Notes under the pieces: model-generated
The model's database searches: none
What the model saw: the letters and a program-made list of their open reading frames with translations, nothing else
Told to the model about the DNA's origin: nothing
NCBI GenBank assembly: GCA_911810475.1
Contig: OU461276.1
Span: forward strand, 2,419,501-2,483,500
Direction: 5' to 3'
Length of the DNA: 64,000 nt
Source of the DNA: Candidatus Celerinatantimonas neptuna
Lineage (GTDB): Bacteria; Pseudomonadota; Gammaproteobacteria; Enterobacterales; Celerinatantimonadaceae
Shown here: one piece after another, positions 56,447 to 64,000 of the stretch
Numbering within the stretch: the first letter of the stretch is position 1
How the letters are laid out: each line of letters starts with the position of its first letter
Translations under genes and position numbers: made by a program

Positions 56447-59323
56447 ATGTTGCCGTTAAACGAACTTGACCAATCCACAGATTTTATCCGTCGTCATATT
56501 GGCCCCGGTGAAGAGCAACGAAGCGAGATGCTTCGGGATATGTCACTTGCTGATATAAATGCTTTGATTGATGAAACAATTCCTGCTGTGATTCGTTTGC
56601 CTAATCCTTTAAACATTGGCCCTGCCCAGAGTGAAATACAGGGGCTGGCCCAGTTAAAAGCCATTGCATCACAAAATAAGATTTATCGCTCTTATATCGG
56701 TATGGGTTATTACGGAACGCATACACCGAATGTGATATTAAGAAATGTTTTGGAAAATCCGGGCTGGTATACCGCTTATACGCCATATCAACCCGAAATT
56801 GCTCAGGGTCGTTTAGAAGCATTATTGAATTTCCAGCAGATGACGATTGATCTGACCGGGTTGGAATTGGCGAATGCGTCATTGCTTGATGAAGCAACAG
56901 CAGCAGCTGAAGCAATGGCTCTGGCTAAACGGGTTTCAAAAAATAAAAAATCGAACCTGTTTTTTATCGCAAGCGATGTTCATCCACAAACCATTGATGT
57001 GGTTAGTCAGCGTGCAGAGTTCTTTGGTTTTGAGCTGGTAATAGGTTCTACGGACCAGTTGGCTGATCTTGATGTCTTCGGTGCTTTATTACAGTATCCG
57101 GGGACAACCGGGGAAGTTTGCGATCTAACGGCGATCATTGAATCTGTTCATGCTCGTAAAGGAATTGTGGCTGTTGCAGCGGATATCATGGCGTTAGTTA
57201 TGTTGAAATCACCTGGTTCGATGGGGGCTGATGTCGTGCTGGGTTCTTCTCAGCGTTTTGGGGTTCCAATGGGCTATGGTGGACCTCATGCGGCTTTCTT
57301 TGCGACCCGTGAATCTTATAAACGATCGATCCCTGGCCGTATCATTGGTATTTCAAAAGATACGCATGGCAAACCAGCGTTGCGTATGGCGTTGCAAACG
57401 CGTGAGCAGCATATTCGTCGTGAAAAAGCCAATTCCAATATTTGTACGGCTCAGGTGTTATTAGCGAATATCGCGTCGTTTTATGCGGTATTCCATGGCC
57501 CTGAAGGGCTGGCGACGATTGCTCGGCGTATTCACCGTATGGCCGCTATTATTGCTGAAGCGGCAAGACAAAAAGGCATCGCTCTTCGTCATCAACAGTT
57601 TTTTGATACGCTGACGTTGGATGGCGTAGATAAAGCGTCCATTTTGCAACGAGCAGAGCAGTCTCAGATGAACCTGCGAAGCGATTTAGACAACGCGGTT
57701 GCACTGAGTTTTGATGAAACGACATCCGCTGATGATCTTCACGATCTACTGAATGTGTTGTTCGGGGCGGATCATGGCTTAAGCATTGACGCGCTGGATC
57801 AGGCTGTTTGCACCAAAGGTGGCGATCTGCCTGCCGCGTTACTGCGTGATGAAGCAATTTTGACTCATCCTGTTTTCCATCGTTATCGCAGTGAAACCGA
57901 TGTCCTTCGTTATATTCGTCGTTTAGAAGGGGTGGATCTGGCGTTAAATCATTCAATGATTGCGTTAGGTTCTTGCACGATGAAACTGAATGCGACTGCT
58001 GAAATGATTCCGATTAGCTGGCCGGAATTTGCCAACCTTCATCCATTTTGCCCTGCGGATCAGGCTCAAGGATATGCCAGGTTAATTGAATTGCTGGAAT
58101 CCTGGCTGGTGAACATTACCGGTTATGATGCCATTTGTATGCAACCTAACTCGGGAGCTCAGGGTGAATATACCGGGCTCTTAGCGATTCGTCATTATCA
58201 GGCGAGTCAGGGTGAAGGTCAGCGTGATATCTGTCTGATCCCAAGCTCTGCTCATGGTACCAACCCTGCTTCTGCACATATGGCTGGCCTGAAAGTGGTG
58301 GTGGTCGCTTGTGATAAAGATGGTAATATCGATGTGGATGACCTGCGTGATAAAGCCATTCAATACAGCCAGACATTGTCCTGTTTAATGGTAACGTATC
58401 CTTCAACACATGGTGTATACGAAGAAAGTATTCGTGAGATTTGTGAACTGATTCATGAGCATGGCGGCCAGGTTTATCTGGATGGTGCGAATATGAATGC
58501 GCAGGTCGGTTTGACATCTCCGGGGTATATCGGTGCGGATGTCTCTCATTTGAATTTACATAAAACCTTTGCTATTCCTCATGGCGGTGGAGGCCCGGGT
58601 ATGGGGCCAATTGGTGTGAAAAGTCATTTAGCACCGTTTGTGGCAGGCCATAAAGTGGTGAATACCGGTAGTCAACAGCGTGCTGTATCTGCTGCACCTT
58701 ATGGCAGTGCATCTATCCTGCCGATTTCCTGGATGTATATTGCGTTACTGGGGAGTGATGGTCTGCGTCAATGTTCCGAAGGGGCTATCTTAAATGCGAA
58801 CTATATTGCCAGCCGGTTGAGTGCTCATTATAACGTGCTTTATACAGGCCGTAATGGACGTGTTGCCCATGAATGTATTCTGGACTTAAGACCACTTAAA
58901 GAATCAAGTGGTATTAGTGAGTTGGATATTGCTAAACGGTTAAATGACTATGGTTTCCATGCGCCGACTATGAGCTTTCCTGTTCCTGGAACATTAATGG
59001 TTGAGCCAACTGAAAGTGAATCGAAAGTCGAATTGGATCGGTTTATCAATGCGATGATTGCTATTCGTGATGAGATTACTAAGGTTGAAAGTGGTCAGTG
59101 GAGTTTAGATGATAATCCACTGGTTAATGCGCCTCATACTCTGGCTGATGTGACTGCTGATGAATGGAGTCACGTATATAGCCGGGATTTGGCTGTATAT
59201 CCATCAGCTGAGGTTCGTGCTAATAAATTCTGGCCAGCAGTGAACCGAATTGATGATGTCTATGGGGATCGTCATTTATTCTGTGCTTGTTTACCAATGG
59301 ATGCTTATAAGGACCACGAATAG
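56447..59323 (+). CDS. gcvP: Glycine dehydrogenase (decarboxylating), P protein
   Basis: A 958-residue PLP enzyme that decarboxylates glycine and passes aminomethyl to the H protein. The single chain has both halves of the alpha2/alpha-beta type: the N-terminal [20 protein letters not shown] and [19 protein letters not shown], and the C-terminal [20 protein letters not shown] with the PLP lysine near residue 706 (LHK). [18 protein letters not shown] and [15 protein letters not shown] are further conserved segments. No L protein gene (lpd) is nearby, as usual, because it is shared with other dehydrogenases. Confidence 0.97.
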   Translation: MLPLNELDQSTDFIRRHIGPGEEQRSEMLRDMSLADINALIDETIPAVIRLPNPLNIGPAQSEIQGLAQLKAIASQNKIYRSYIGMGYYGTHTPNVILRNVLENPGWYTAYTPYQPEIAQGRLEALLNFQQMTIDLTGLELANASLLDEATAAAEAMALAKRVSKNKKSNLFFIASDVHPQTIDVVSQRAEFFGFELVIGSTDQLADLDVFGALLQYPGTTGEVCDLTAIIESVHARKGIVAVAADIMALVMLKSPGSMGADVVLGSSQRFGVPMGYGGPHAAFFATRESYKRSIPGRIIGISKDTHGKPALRMALQTREQHIRREKANSNICTAQVLLANIASFYAVFHGPEGLATIARRIHRMAAIIAEAARQKGIALRHQQFFDTLTLDGVDKASILQRAEQSQMNLRSDLDNAVALSFDETTSADDLHDLLNVLFGADHGLSIDALDQAVCTKGGDLPAALLRDEAILTHPVFHRYRSETDVLRYIRRLEGVDLALNHSMIALGSCTMKLNATAEMIPISWPEFANLHPFCPADQAQGYARLIELLESWLVNITGYDAICMQPNSGAQGEYTGLLAIRHYQASQGEGQRDICLIPSSAHGTNPASAHMAGLKVVVVACDKDGNIDVDDLRDKAIQYSQTLSCLMVTYPSTHGVYEESIREICELIHEHGGQVYLDGANMNAQVGLTSPGYIGADVSHLNLHKTFAIPHGGGGPGMGPIGVKSHLAPFVAGHKVVNTGSQQRAVSAAPYGSASILPISWMYIALLGSDGLRQCSEGAILNANYIASRLSAHYNVLYTGRNGRVAHECILDLRPLKESSGISELDIAKRLNDYGFHAPTMSFPVPGTLMVEPTESESKVELDRFINAMIAIRDEITKVESGQWSLDDNPLVNAPHTLADVTADEWSHVYSRDLAVYPSAEVRANKFWPAVNRIDDVYGDRHLFCACLPMDAYKDHE

Positions 59324-59372
59324 TCGTTGAGCCTGACAATGCCGATGATTGGTCAAGCTCGAAAATTTGCAG

Positions 59373-59399
59373 AGGCGATCCAAATGGGTCGCCTTTTTT
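59373..59399 (+). terminator. gcvP terminator
   Basis: GGCGATCC and GGGTCGCC (one T-G wobble) form an eight-bp stem around AAAT, followed by six T. It lies 50 bases after the gcvP stop and is a typical intrinsic terminator. Confidence 0.85.
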
Positions 59400-60258
59400 G
59401 ATTGCTCTCATTGCTCTTAACACATCAGTGGCTCAGTATATGAAGAAGATGAGTTACCGTGATGAGGGATTGAGAGAGATATATTCGGTCGTTATTATTA
59501 CTAATTGAAGTCGTATTTTTCAACAAAAAATTGGACGGCCCATTTCAGAGTTAAATTCGGGATTATTTTAATGATAATTAATTCTTTTATAGAGCCATTA
59601 AAAAATATTAATTTAAGTTATTTTCCCATCCATATATACAATATAAATATAAAATGTTTTATATATGAATATTTACGACTTCATAAATATATTGAGTGAG
59701 TGATGATGGTTTCTTATCCATTATTAAATGATATTTATTACTAAATAAAAATAATACTTTTTTAGATAAAATAAACGCTCTGTCGAGATAAAAACATTCC
59801 AACCCCATTTTATTGGGTGAATAGGTTAAATTCATTTATAAGCCGAATTTTATTCGGTTCAGTTTATAAATATAGTTATTTATATCGCCTGAAAGATACC
59901 CCTGTGATTTAGAATATATTGATTATAATCAACAGGTTAATATTATTTGATCTTGTTGTTTAAAAAAACAATAAATGTTTGTTGACAAGAACTGAATAAA
60001 CGCTTTACACTTTCTGACAAATTAGGAGCGGTGATATCTATATTGATATACGAACAACCCGGTTCGTCATGATATTAATGCGTCATTTTTATTGTATCTC
60101 GGTTATTGAATCATTCTCATTTTGATCGTTACCCGATATCTATTCTGAGCCCCTGATTTTTTCTTAATGATTCAGTCCATTCCGGCGGAGGTTTTATTCC
60201 GGTTAAACCCCCGGGGCCGGTGTGCCGTTTATTTCATATATAAAGAAGTTATTGGAAT
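59400..60258. other. AT-rich gap before the two-partner secretion locus
   Basis: 859 bases, markedly AT-rich. A 64-codon open frame at 59505-59699 has no ribosome site or family and is probably chance. TTGACA at 59982-59987 is followed 17 bases later by TTACAC, a candidate promoter for the locus about 250 bases upstream of the IalB-like gene. The composition fits regulation by H-NS-like proteins. Confidence 0.45.
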
Positions 60259-60804
60259 ATGTTATTTTCAGGGATATTACGTCATTTATGCCGTTCAGGC
60301 TGGCTGGCCGGTTGTCTGGTCATGGCCAACGCACATGCAGCGGTCGATGCTCTGCCACATCATTATCAGGACTGGACCTATCAGTGTGCGCCTTCTTCGA
60401 ATAATCTGGCGGTGCCTTCATGCGAGGTGTCACAGGCGGTTAAAATTGACCGGCAGGGTCACCTGGTAACGATTTTAGAGCTGGCTTTGTCAAAACAGGG
60501 CCCCACGCATCATGTGTTGACCATTCTGGCGCCGTTAAATTTATACCTCCCTTCGGGCTTTGAGCTGGCCTGGGGCACCCACCACTCTCACGCGGTCCCA
60601 TTTCTGAGCTGCTCCCGTCAGGGGTGTCTGGCCCGGATGCGGGTGACCCCGGCGTTACTGGCCGGACTGAAACATCAGTCCCGGGCCACCGGGTTGTTCC
60701 GGCTGGCCAATCATAAAGAGGTTCGCCTGCTTTTTTCGCTGAAAGGTTTCTCTGATGCGTTTGCGGTACTGCAACAGAACGGGCCTGGTCCGGTCCGGCA
60801 TTAA
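60259..60804 (+). CDS. Invasion-associated locus B (IalB)-like secreted protein
   Basis: A 181-residue protein with a Sec signal (about 1-28, cleavage near AHA). The mature part matches the IalB family: HHYQDWTYQCAPSSNNLAVP with Cys43, then SCEVSQAVKIDRQGHLVTIL with Cys55, later LNLYLPSGFELAWGTHHSHA and LSCSRQGCLARMRVTPALLA. The paired cysteines would be disulfide-bonded in the periplasm. IalB proteins are linked to host-cell entry or envelope stress in other bacteria; the mechanism is unknown. It is 15 bases from the TpsB gene, so it is co-transcribed. Confidence 0.82.
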   Translation: MLFSGILRHLCRSGWLAGCLVMANAHAAVDALPHHYQDWTYQCAPSSNNLAVPSCEVSQAVKIDRQGHLVTILELALSKQGPTHHVLTILAPLNLYLPSGFELAWGTHHSHAVPFLSCSRQGCLARMRVTPALLAGLKHQSRATGLFRLANHKEVRLLFSLKGFSDAFAVLQQNGPGPVRH

Positions 60805-60819
60805 TTGCTGAGCCAACCG

Positions 60820-62577
60820 ATGAACAAGAGAACACGCGCCGTGCGGGCGCTGTCGGGGGGGGTGTGTTGTGCGCTGTTGCTGGGGAGCCCCATGGCCCGG
60901 GCGACAGTGCCTGAGTCGGCGATTGTGCAGGCGATCCGGTTGCAACAGAAGCGGGCGGCCCTGAAACGTCGTCAGGCGCTTGTGCAACAGCAACACCAGC
61001 GCCTGCCGCAGCGTCAGGCGTTACCGTCCCCTTTGGTTACCGGCGTGACAGGCCAGCGGTGTGAGCGGGTCCGGACCATCCGGATCACCGGTAACCATGT
61101 CATATCTTCATCGCGCCTGAGCGCACTGGCCCGGCCATATGGAGGGCATTGCCTCGGGCTTGCCCAAATCAATGCGCTGCTGAAACAGATCACGTTTGTT
61201 TATATGAAGCGGGGGTATGTAGCCTCCCGGGCCTACTTACCCCAGCAGGACCTGGCCAGCGGGCAGTTGCATATTGTGATTGTCGAGGGAACTTTGACCC
61301 GGATCACCTTTCATGAGCCGGTACGGGCGCCTCACCGGCTGGCGGCCATGATTTTCCCCGGGCTGACCGGTCAGCCGGTTAATCTGCGTGCGATTGAACA
61401 GGGGCTGGACCAGCTGAACCGGCTGCCGTCCTGGCAAGCCCGGACGGCATTACACCCCGGTGCCAGACCGGGGCAGTCCCGGCTGCTGATTTTAGGCCAA
61501 CCCGGGAAGGCGTGGCGACTTAGTGCCAGCGCCGATAATCAGGGAAGTCGCTCGACGGGGCACTATGACAGCGGCCTGGGACTGGTGGTCGATAATCCGG
61601 CCGGTCTTGGGGATCAGGTGAGTGTGCATTATCAGCACAGTATGGCCGACAGCCCGTTGGCCTGGTCCAAAGACCGCCATCGCAGCGATGATGTGATGCT
61701 CAGTTACTCGGTGCCCTATGGCAACTGGCTGGTGCGGATGAATGGCTCCGATTACTGGTACCATTCACGGTTGCAGGGCAATCTCACCCCGATCCAGACC
61801 TCCGGCACCAGTCGTTCCTGGACCCTGGGGGCCTCCCGGATGGTGTTCCGGGACCGGGTTTCTAAAACGCATCTGTCGCTGTCTCTGGGGTGGCAATCCA
61901 GTCACAACGATGTGGATGGGACCCAGGTGGATGTGACCAGCCATGCCTTGACCACCCTGACCCTGGGCGTCTCACATGTCCGCCGGTGGCTCGGGGGACA
62001 ACTCAGCGCGTCGCTGGATGATCGCCGGGGATTGCCCTGGTGGGGCGCGGCGCATGATCACCGCACCCGCCCGCAGACACCTAAAAGTGAATTTAACCTG
62101 GTGGACGCACAATTCGGTTTTTACCGGCCATTTCAGCTGGGGCAACAGCGCTGCAGCTGGAATGCTCAGCTGAGTGGGCAGTGGAGTCCCGAACGACTGT
62201 ACTCTTCGCAGCAACTGACGCTGGGCGGGGCCAACAGTGTCCGGGGGCTTTCGTATGCCCTGTTTTCGGGCAATAACGGCGTCTGGCTCAGAAACACCCT
62301 GGCCTGGGCTCCCCAGCTTGCTGTTGCTCCCGGGGTGGCTCGCTGGCTGGGGAGCATTGAGCCCTATCTGGGTCTGGACGCCGGTCAGATTTTGAGCCAG
62401 CAGCGCCTGGCGATTGACGGGGGACATCTGGTGGGAGGCAGTCTCGGGCTGCGTAGCGTGGGGGGGCGGGTCCATCTGGAGCTGACCTGGAGCCATATTC
62501 TGGCCTATACGCGGGTAGCCGGACAAAGTGGTCTTGGCCGGGGCGTTCTGTACGCCAGCCTGGCGATGACCTATTAA
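60820..62577 (+). CDS. Two-partner secretion transporter, TpsB (FhaC/ShlB/HecB family)
   Basis: A 585-residue outer-membrane protein. Signal peptide about 1-28 (ARA). An N-terminal coiled, Gln/Arg-rich linker (QQKRAALKRRQALVQQQHQR). Two POTRA domains (CERVRTIRITGNHVISSSRL, then GYVASRAYLPQQDLASGQLH). A 16-strand barrel follows (WRLSASADNQGSRSTGHYDS). Loop 6 motif region QQLTLGGANSVRGLSYALFS holds the conserved VRG/Y. It secretes the TpsA protein encoded just downstream. The ATG at 60820 is used; a TTG five codons earlier overlaps the IalB-like stop. Confidence 0.93.
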   Translation: MNKRTRAVRALSGGVCCALLLGSPMARATVPESAIVQAIRLQQKRAALKRRQALVQQQHQRLPQRQALPSPLVTGVTGQRCERVRTIRITGNHVISSSRLSALARPYGGHCLGLAQINALLKQITFVYMKRGYVASRAYLPQQDLASGQLHIVIVEGTLTRITFHEPVRAPHRLAAMIFPGLTGQPVNLRAIEQGLDQLNRLPSWQARTALHPGARPGQSRLLILGQPGKAWRLSASADNQGSRSTGHYDSGLGLVVDNPAGLGDQVSVHYQHSMADSPLAWSKDRHRSDDVMLSYSVPYGNWLVRMNGSDYWYHSRLQGNLTPIQTSGTSRSWTLGASRMVFRDRVSKTHLSLSLGWQSSHNDVDGTQVDVTSHALTTLTLGVSHVRRWLGGQLSASLDDRRGLPWWGAAHDHRTRPQTPKSEFNLVDAQFGFYRPFQLGQQRCSWNAQLSGQWSPERLYSSQQLTLGGANSVRGLSYALFSGNNGVWLRNTLAWAPQLAVAPGVARWLGSIEPYLGLDAGQILSQQRLAIDGGHLVGGSLGLRSVGGRVHLELTWSHILAYTRVAGQSGLGRGVLYASLAMTY

Positions 62578-62604
62578 CACAACCGACTGACAGGGAATGT
62601 GCAC

Positions 62605-64000
62605 ATGACAATGTTTCATCGGATCCGGCTTTTTGAACTGTGTAACCGGCTGATTGTCGATTTTCTCTGTTTTTTACTGGTGTTTCAGCCCCTGCTGGCC
62701 AATGCGGCCCAGCTCAAAGCGGATCCACATGCGTCGGCGGCCAACCGCCCGGTGATCACCCAGGCGGCCAATGGGGTGCCGATGGTCAATATTGCTACCC
62801 CCAATGCTAAAGGGCTCTCCCATAACCAGTATCATGATTTTAATGTGGGCCGCCGGGGACTGATCCTCAACAATGCTACCGCTGAAATGGGGCGCTCCAA
62901 GCTGGGCGGGATTGTTGAAGGAAATCCAAATCTGAAACACAGTGGCCCGGCGGCGGTTATTCTCAATGAAGTGACCAGCACCAATCCGTCGACCCTCAAG
63001 GGCATGCTGGAAGTGTATGGCCATTCGGCGGATGTCATCATTGCCAACCCCAACGGACTGACCTGCAATGGCTGCGGGTTTATCAATACCCCGCGTGCCA
63101 CGCTGACCACCGGGGTGCCTCAAATTGCCACGGACGGGACACTGAGCGGATTTCGGGTGGGCCAGGGACGCATTGATATCGGGCGTAACGGCGCCGATTT
63201 AAAGCAGACGGCCCTCTTTGATCTGGTCTCCCGACAGATCCACCTTGACGGACCGGTCAATGCAAAAAACCGGCTGGGCCTGTTTAGTGGCCGTAACACC
63301 TTTGATTATGCCACCCGACAGCTGCATCCGCTTCAGAAAGGCCGTCACAAAGCGGCCCCGGAAGTGGCCATCGATTCGACCGCCTTTGGTGGGATGTATG
63401 CCGGTCGCATTCAAATTATCGCAACCGAAGATGGAACTGGGGTGAAGATGCGTGGGGATATGGCGGCTAATGCGCAAGCCATGCACATCACGGCCAGTGG
63501 GCAGATTATCCTGAATCATGCCACGGCGAAAACCGGTTTAACCGCAACGTCGACACATCAAGGTATCACCGTGACCGATGCGGCCTATGCCGGAAAAAAC
63601 CTCAGTCTGAATGGGCATACCCACGTGGCACTGGCGAAACAGGCCGACGTGGCGGCGAAACAGGCCATCACGGTCACCAGTCAGACATTAACGCTGGGCG
63701 ATCAAAGCCAGATCCTCAATGGGGTGGACTCGAAAGGAAACGCCACGCAGACCCATGATGCGATCCATCTTCACACCAGCGGGAACGCAACGCTCGGACA
63801 GGGCCAGGTCAGTTCGTCCGGGGCTTTAGATATCACGGCCAATACCCTTGATGTGAGTCGATCTGCGGCGACGACGAGCAATACGCTGAGTGCACAAAAT
63901 GGGCTGACGATCGCAGCCCGGCAGATCCTCGCACAGCATGGACGCATTGCGACCAATGGCAATTTAAAACTCAGCGGTGCGCCTGATCTGACACTGGACC
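62605..64000 (+). CDS. Two-partner secretion exoprotein, TpsA (filamentous haemagglutinin-like), 5' part
   Basis: Open from the ATG at 62605 (AGGGA eight bases before) to the right edge, 465 codons. An extended signal peptide (about 1-35, VFQPLLANAA) is followed by the TPS secretion domain: GLSHNQYHDFNVGRRGLILN, AVILNEVTSTNPSTLKGMLE and the signature VIIANPNGLTCNGCGFIN (about residues 145-162), then FRVGQGRIDIGRNGADLKQT. After about residue 270 there are beta-helix repeats of the haemagglutinin type (ATSTHQGITVTDAAYAGKNL, TLGQGQVSSSGALDITANTL). Probably a large adhesin or contact-dependent toxin; the C-terminus is outside the window. GC-rich like the two upstream genes. Confidence 0.93.
   Translation, partial: MTMFHRIRLFELCNRLIVDFLCFLLVFQPLLANAAQLKADPHASAANRPVITQAANGVPMVNIATPNAKGLSHNQYHDFNVGRRGLILNNATAEMGRSKLGGIVEGNPNLKHSGPAAVILNEVTSTNPSTLKGMLEVYGHSADVIIANPNGLTCNGCGFINTPRATLTTGVPQIATDGTLSGFRVGQGRIDIGRNGADLKQTALFDLVSRQIHLDGPVNAKNRLGLFSGRNTFDYATRQLHPLQKGRHKAAPEVAIDSTAFGGMYAGRIQIIATEDGTGVKMRGDMAANAQAMHITASGQIILNHATAKTGLTATSTHQGITVTDAAYAGKNLSLNGHTHVALAKQADVAAKQAITVTSQTLTLGDQSQILNGVDSKGNATQTHDAIHLHTSGNATLGQGQVSSSGALDITANTLDVSRSAATTSNTLSAQNGLTIAARQILAQHGRIATNGNLKLSGAPDLTLD

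Noticed and set aside
59505-59699. 64-codon open frame in the AT-rich gap
   Set aside because: No ribosome site, no family, and composition expected by chance in AT-rich sequence.
61972-62619. Long reverse-strand open frames opposite TpsB
   Set aside because: Antisense frames in GC-rich sequence; the forward frame has full TpsB domain structure.

Overview
The window looks like chromosome from a marine-type gammaproteobacterium near the Vibrionales/Alteromonadales/Aeromonadales. The evidence is an rpsU-yqeY-dnaG-rpoD block with Enterobacterales/Vibrio-like proteins, a Na+-NQR maturation factor (NqrM), three chemoreceptors, two GH18 glycoside hydrolases, gcvTHP and a tRNA-Ile2(CAU). Genus cannot be fixed from the sequence alone. 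Most of the window has moderate GC; the 60.2-64 kb end is visibly GC-richer and the stretch just before it (59.4-60.2 kb) is very AT-rich.

Layout. 0-32.7 kb is an accessory, partly decaying region. It holds a LysR/MFS divergent pair, a regulator fused to a cupin and a methyltransferase-like domain ahead of azlCD, small enzymes, a beta-helix lipoprotein, GH18 proteins, three methyl-accepting chemotaxis proteins, a DUF917/racemase pair, an orphan sugar-binding protein and an RraA-like protein. Among them lie at least five frameshifted genes: two alpha/beta hydrolases, an AraC regulator, a LuxR-type regulator and an NTF2/SnoaL-like protein. 33.1-44.2 kb is an integrated mobile element. It contains IS3-type remnants, an integrase 3' fragment, a RelE/XRE toxin-antitoxin pair, a second toxin-antitoxin-like pair with twin operators, an unknown gene, an AlpA-like regulator, an HUH replication protein and, next to tRNA-Ile2, a two-gene HerA-DUF4297 (Cap4-type nuclease) antiphage module.

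44.2-52.6 kb is conserved core: tRNA-Ile2, rpoD, dnaG, yqeY, rpsU, tsaD, plsY, folB, folK, uppP. 52.7-54.1 kb is a MASE1-GGDEF diguanylate cyclase. 54.8-59.3 kb is the glycine cleavage system (gcvT-gcvH, a terminator, then gcvP). 60.3-64 kb is an IalB-like secreted protein followed by a two-partner secretion pair (TpsB transporter and a large TpsA exoprotein that runs off the right edge).

The most interesting parts are the mobile element cargo (HerA-DUF4297, the zinc-finger toxin-antitoxin-like pair, the unknown 305-residue protein and a structured non-coding segment with a tiny open frame), a tRNA promoter embedded in the rpoD terminator hairpin, and the regulator/cupin/methyltransferase fusion at azlCD. 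No CRISPR array and no rRNA were seen.
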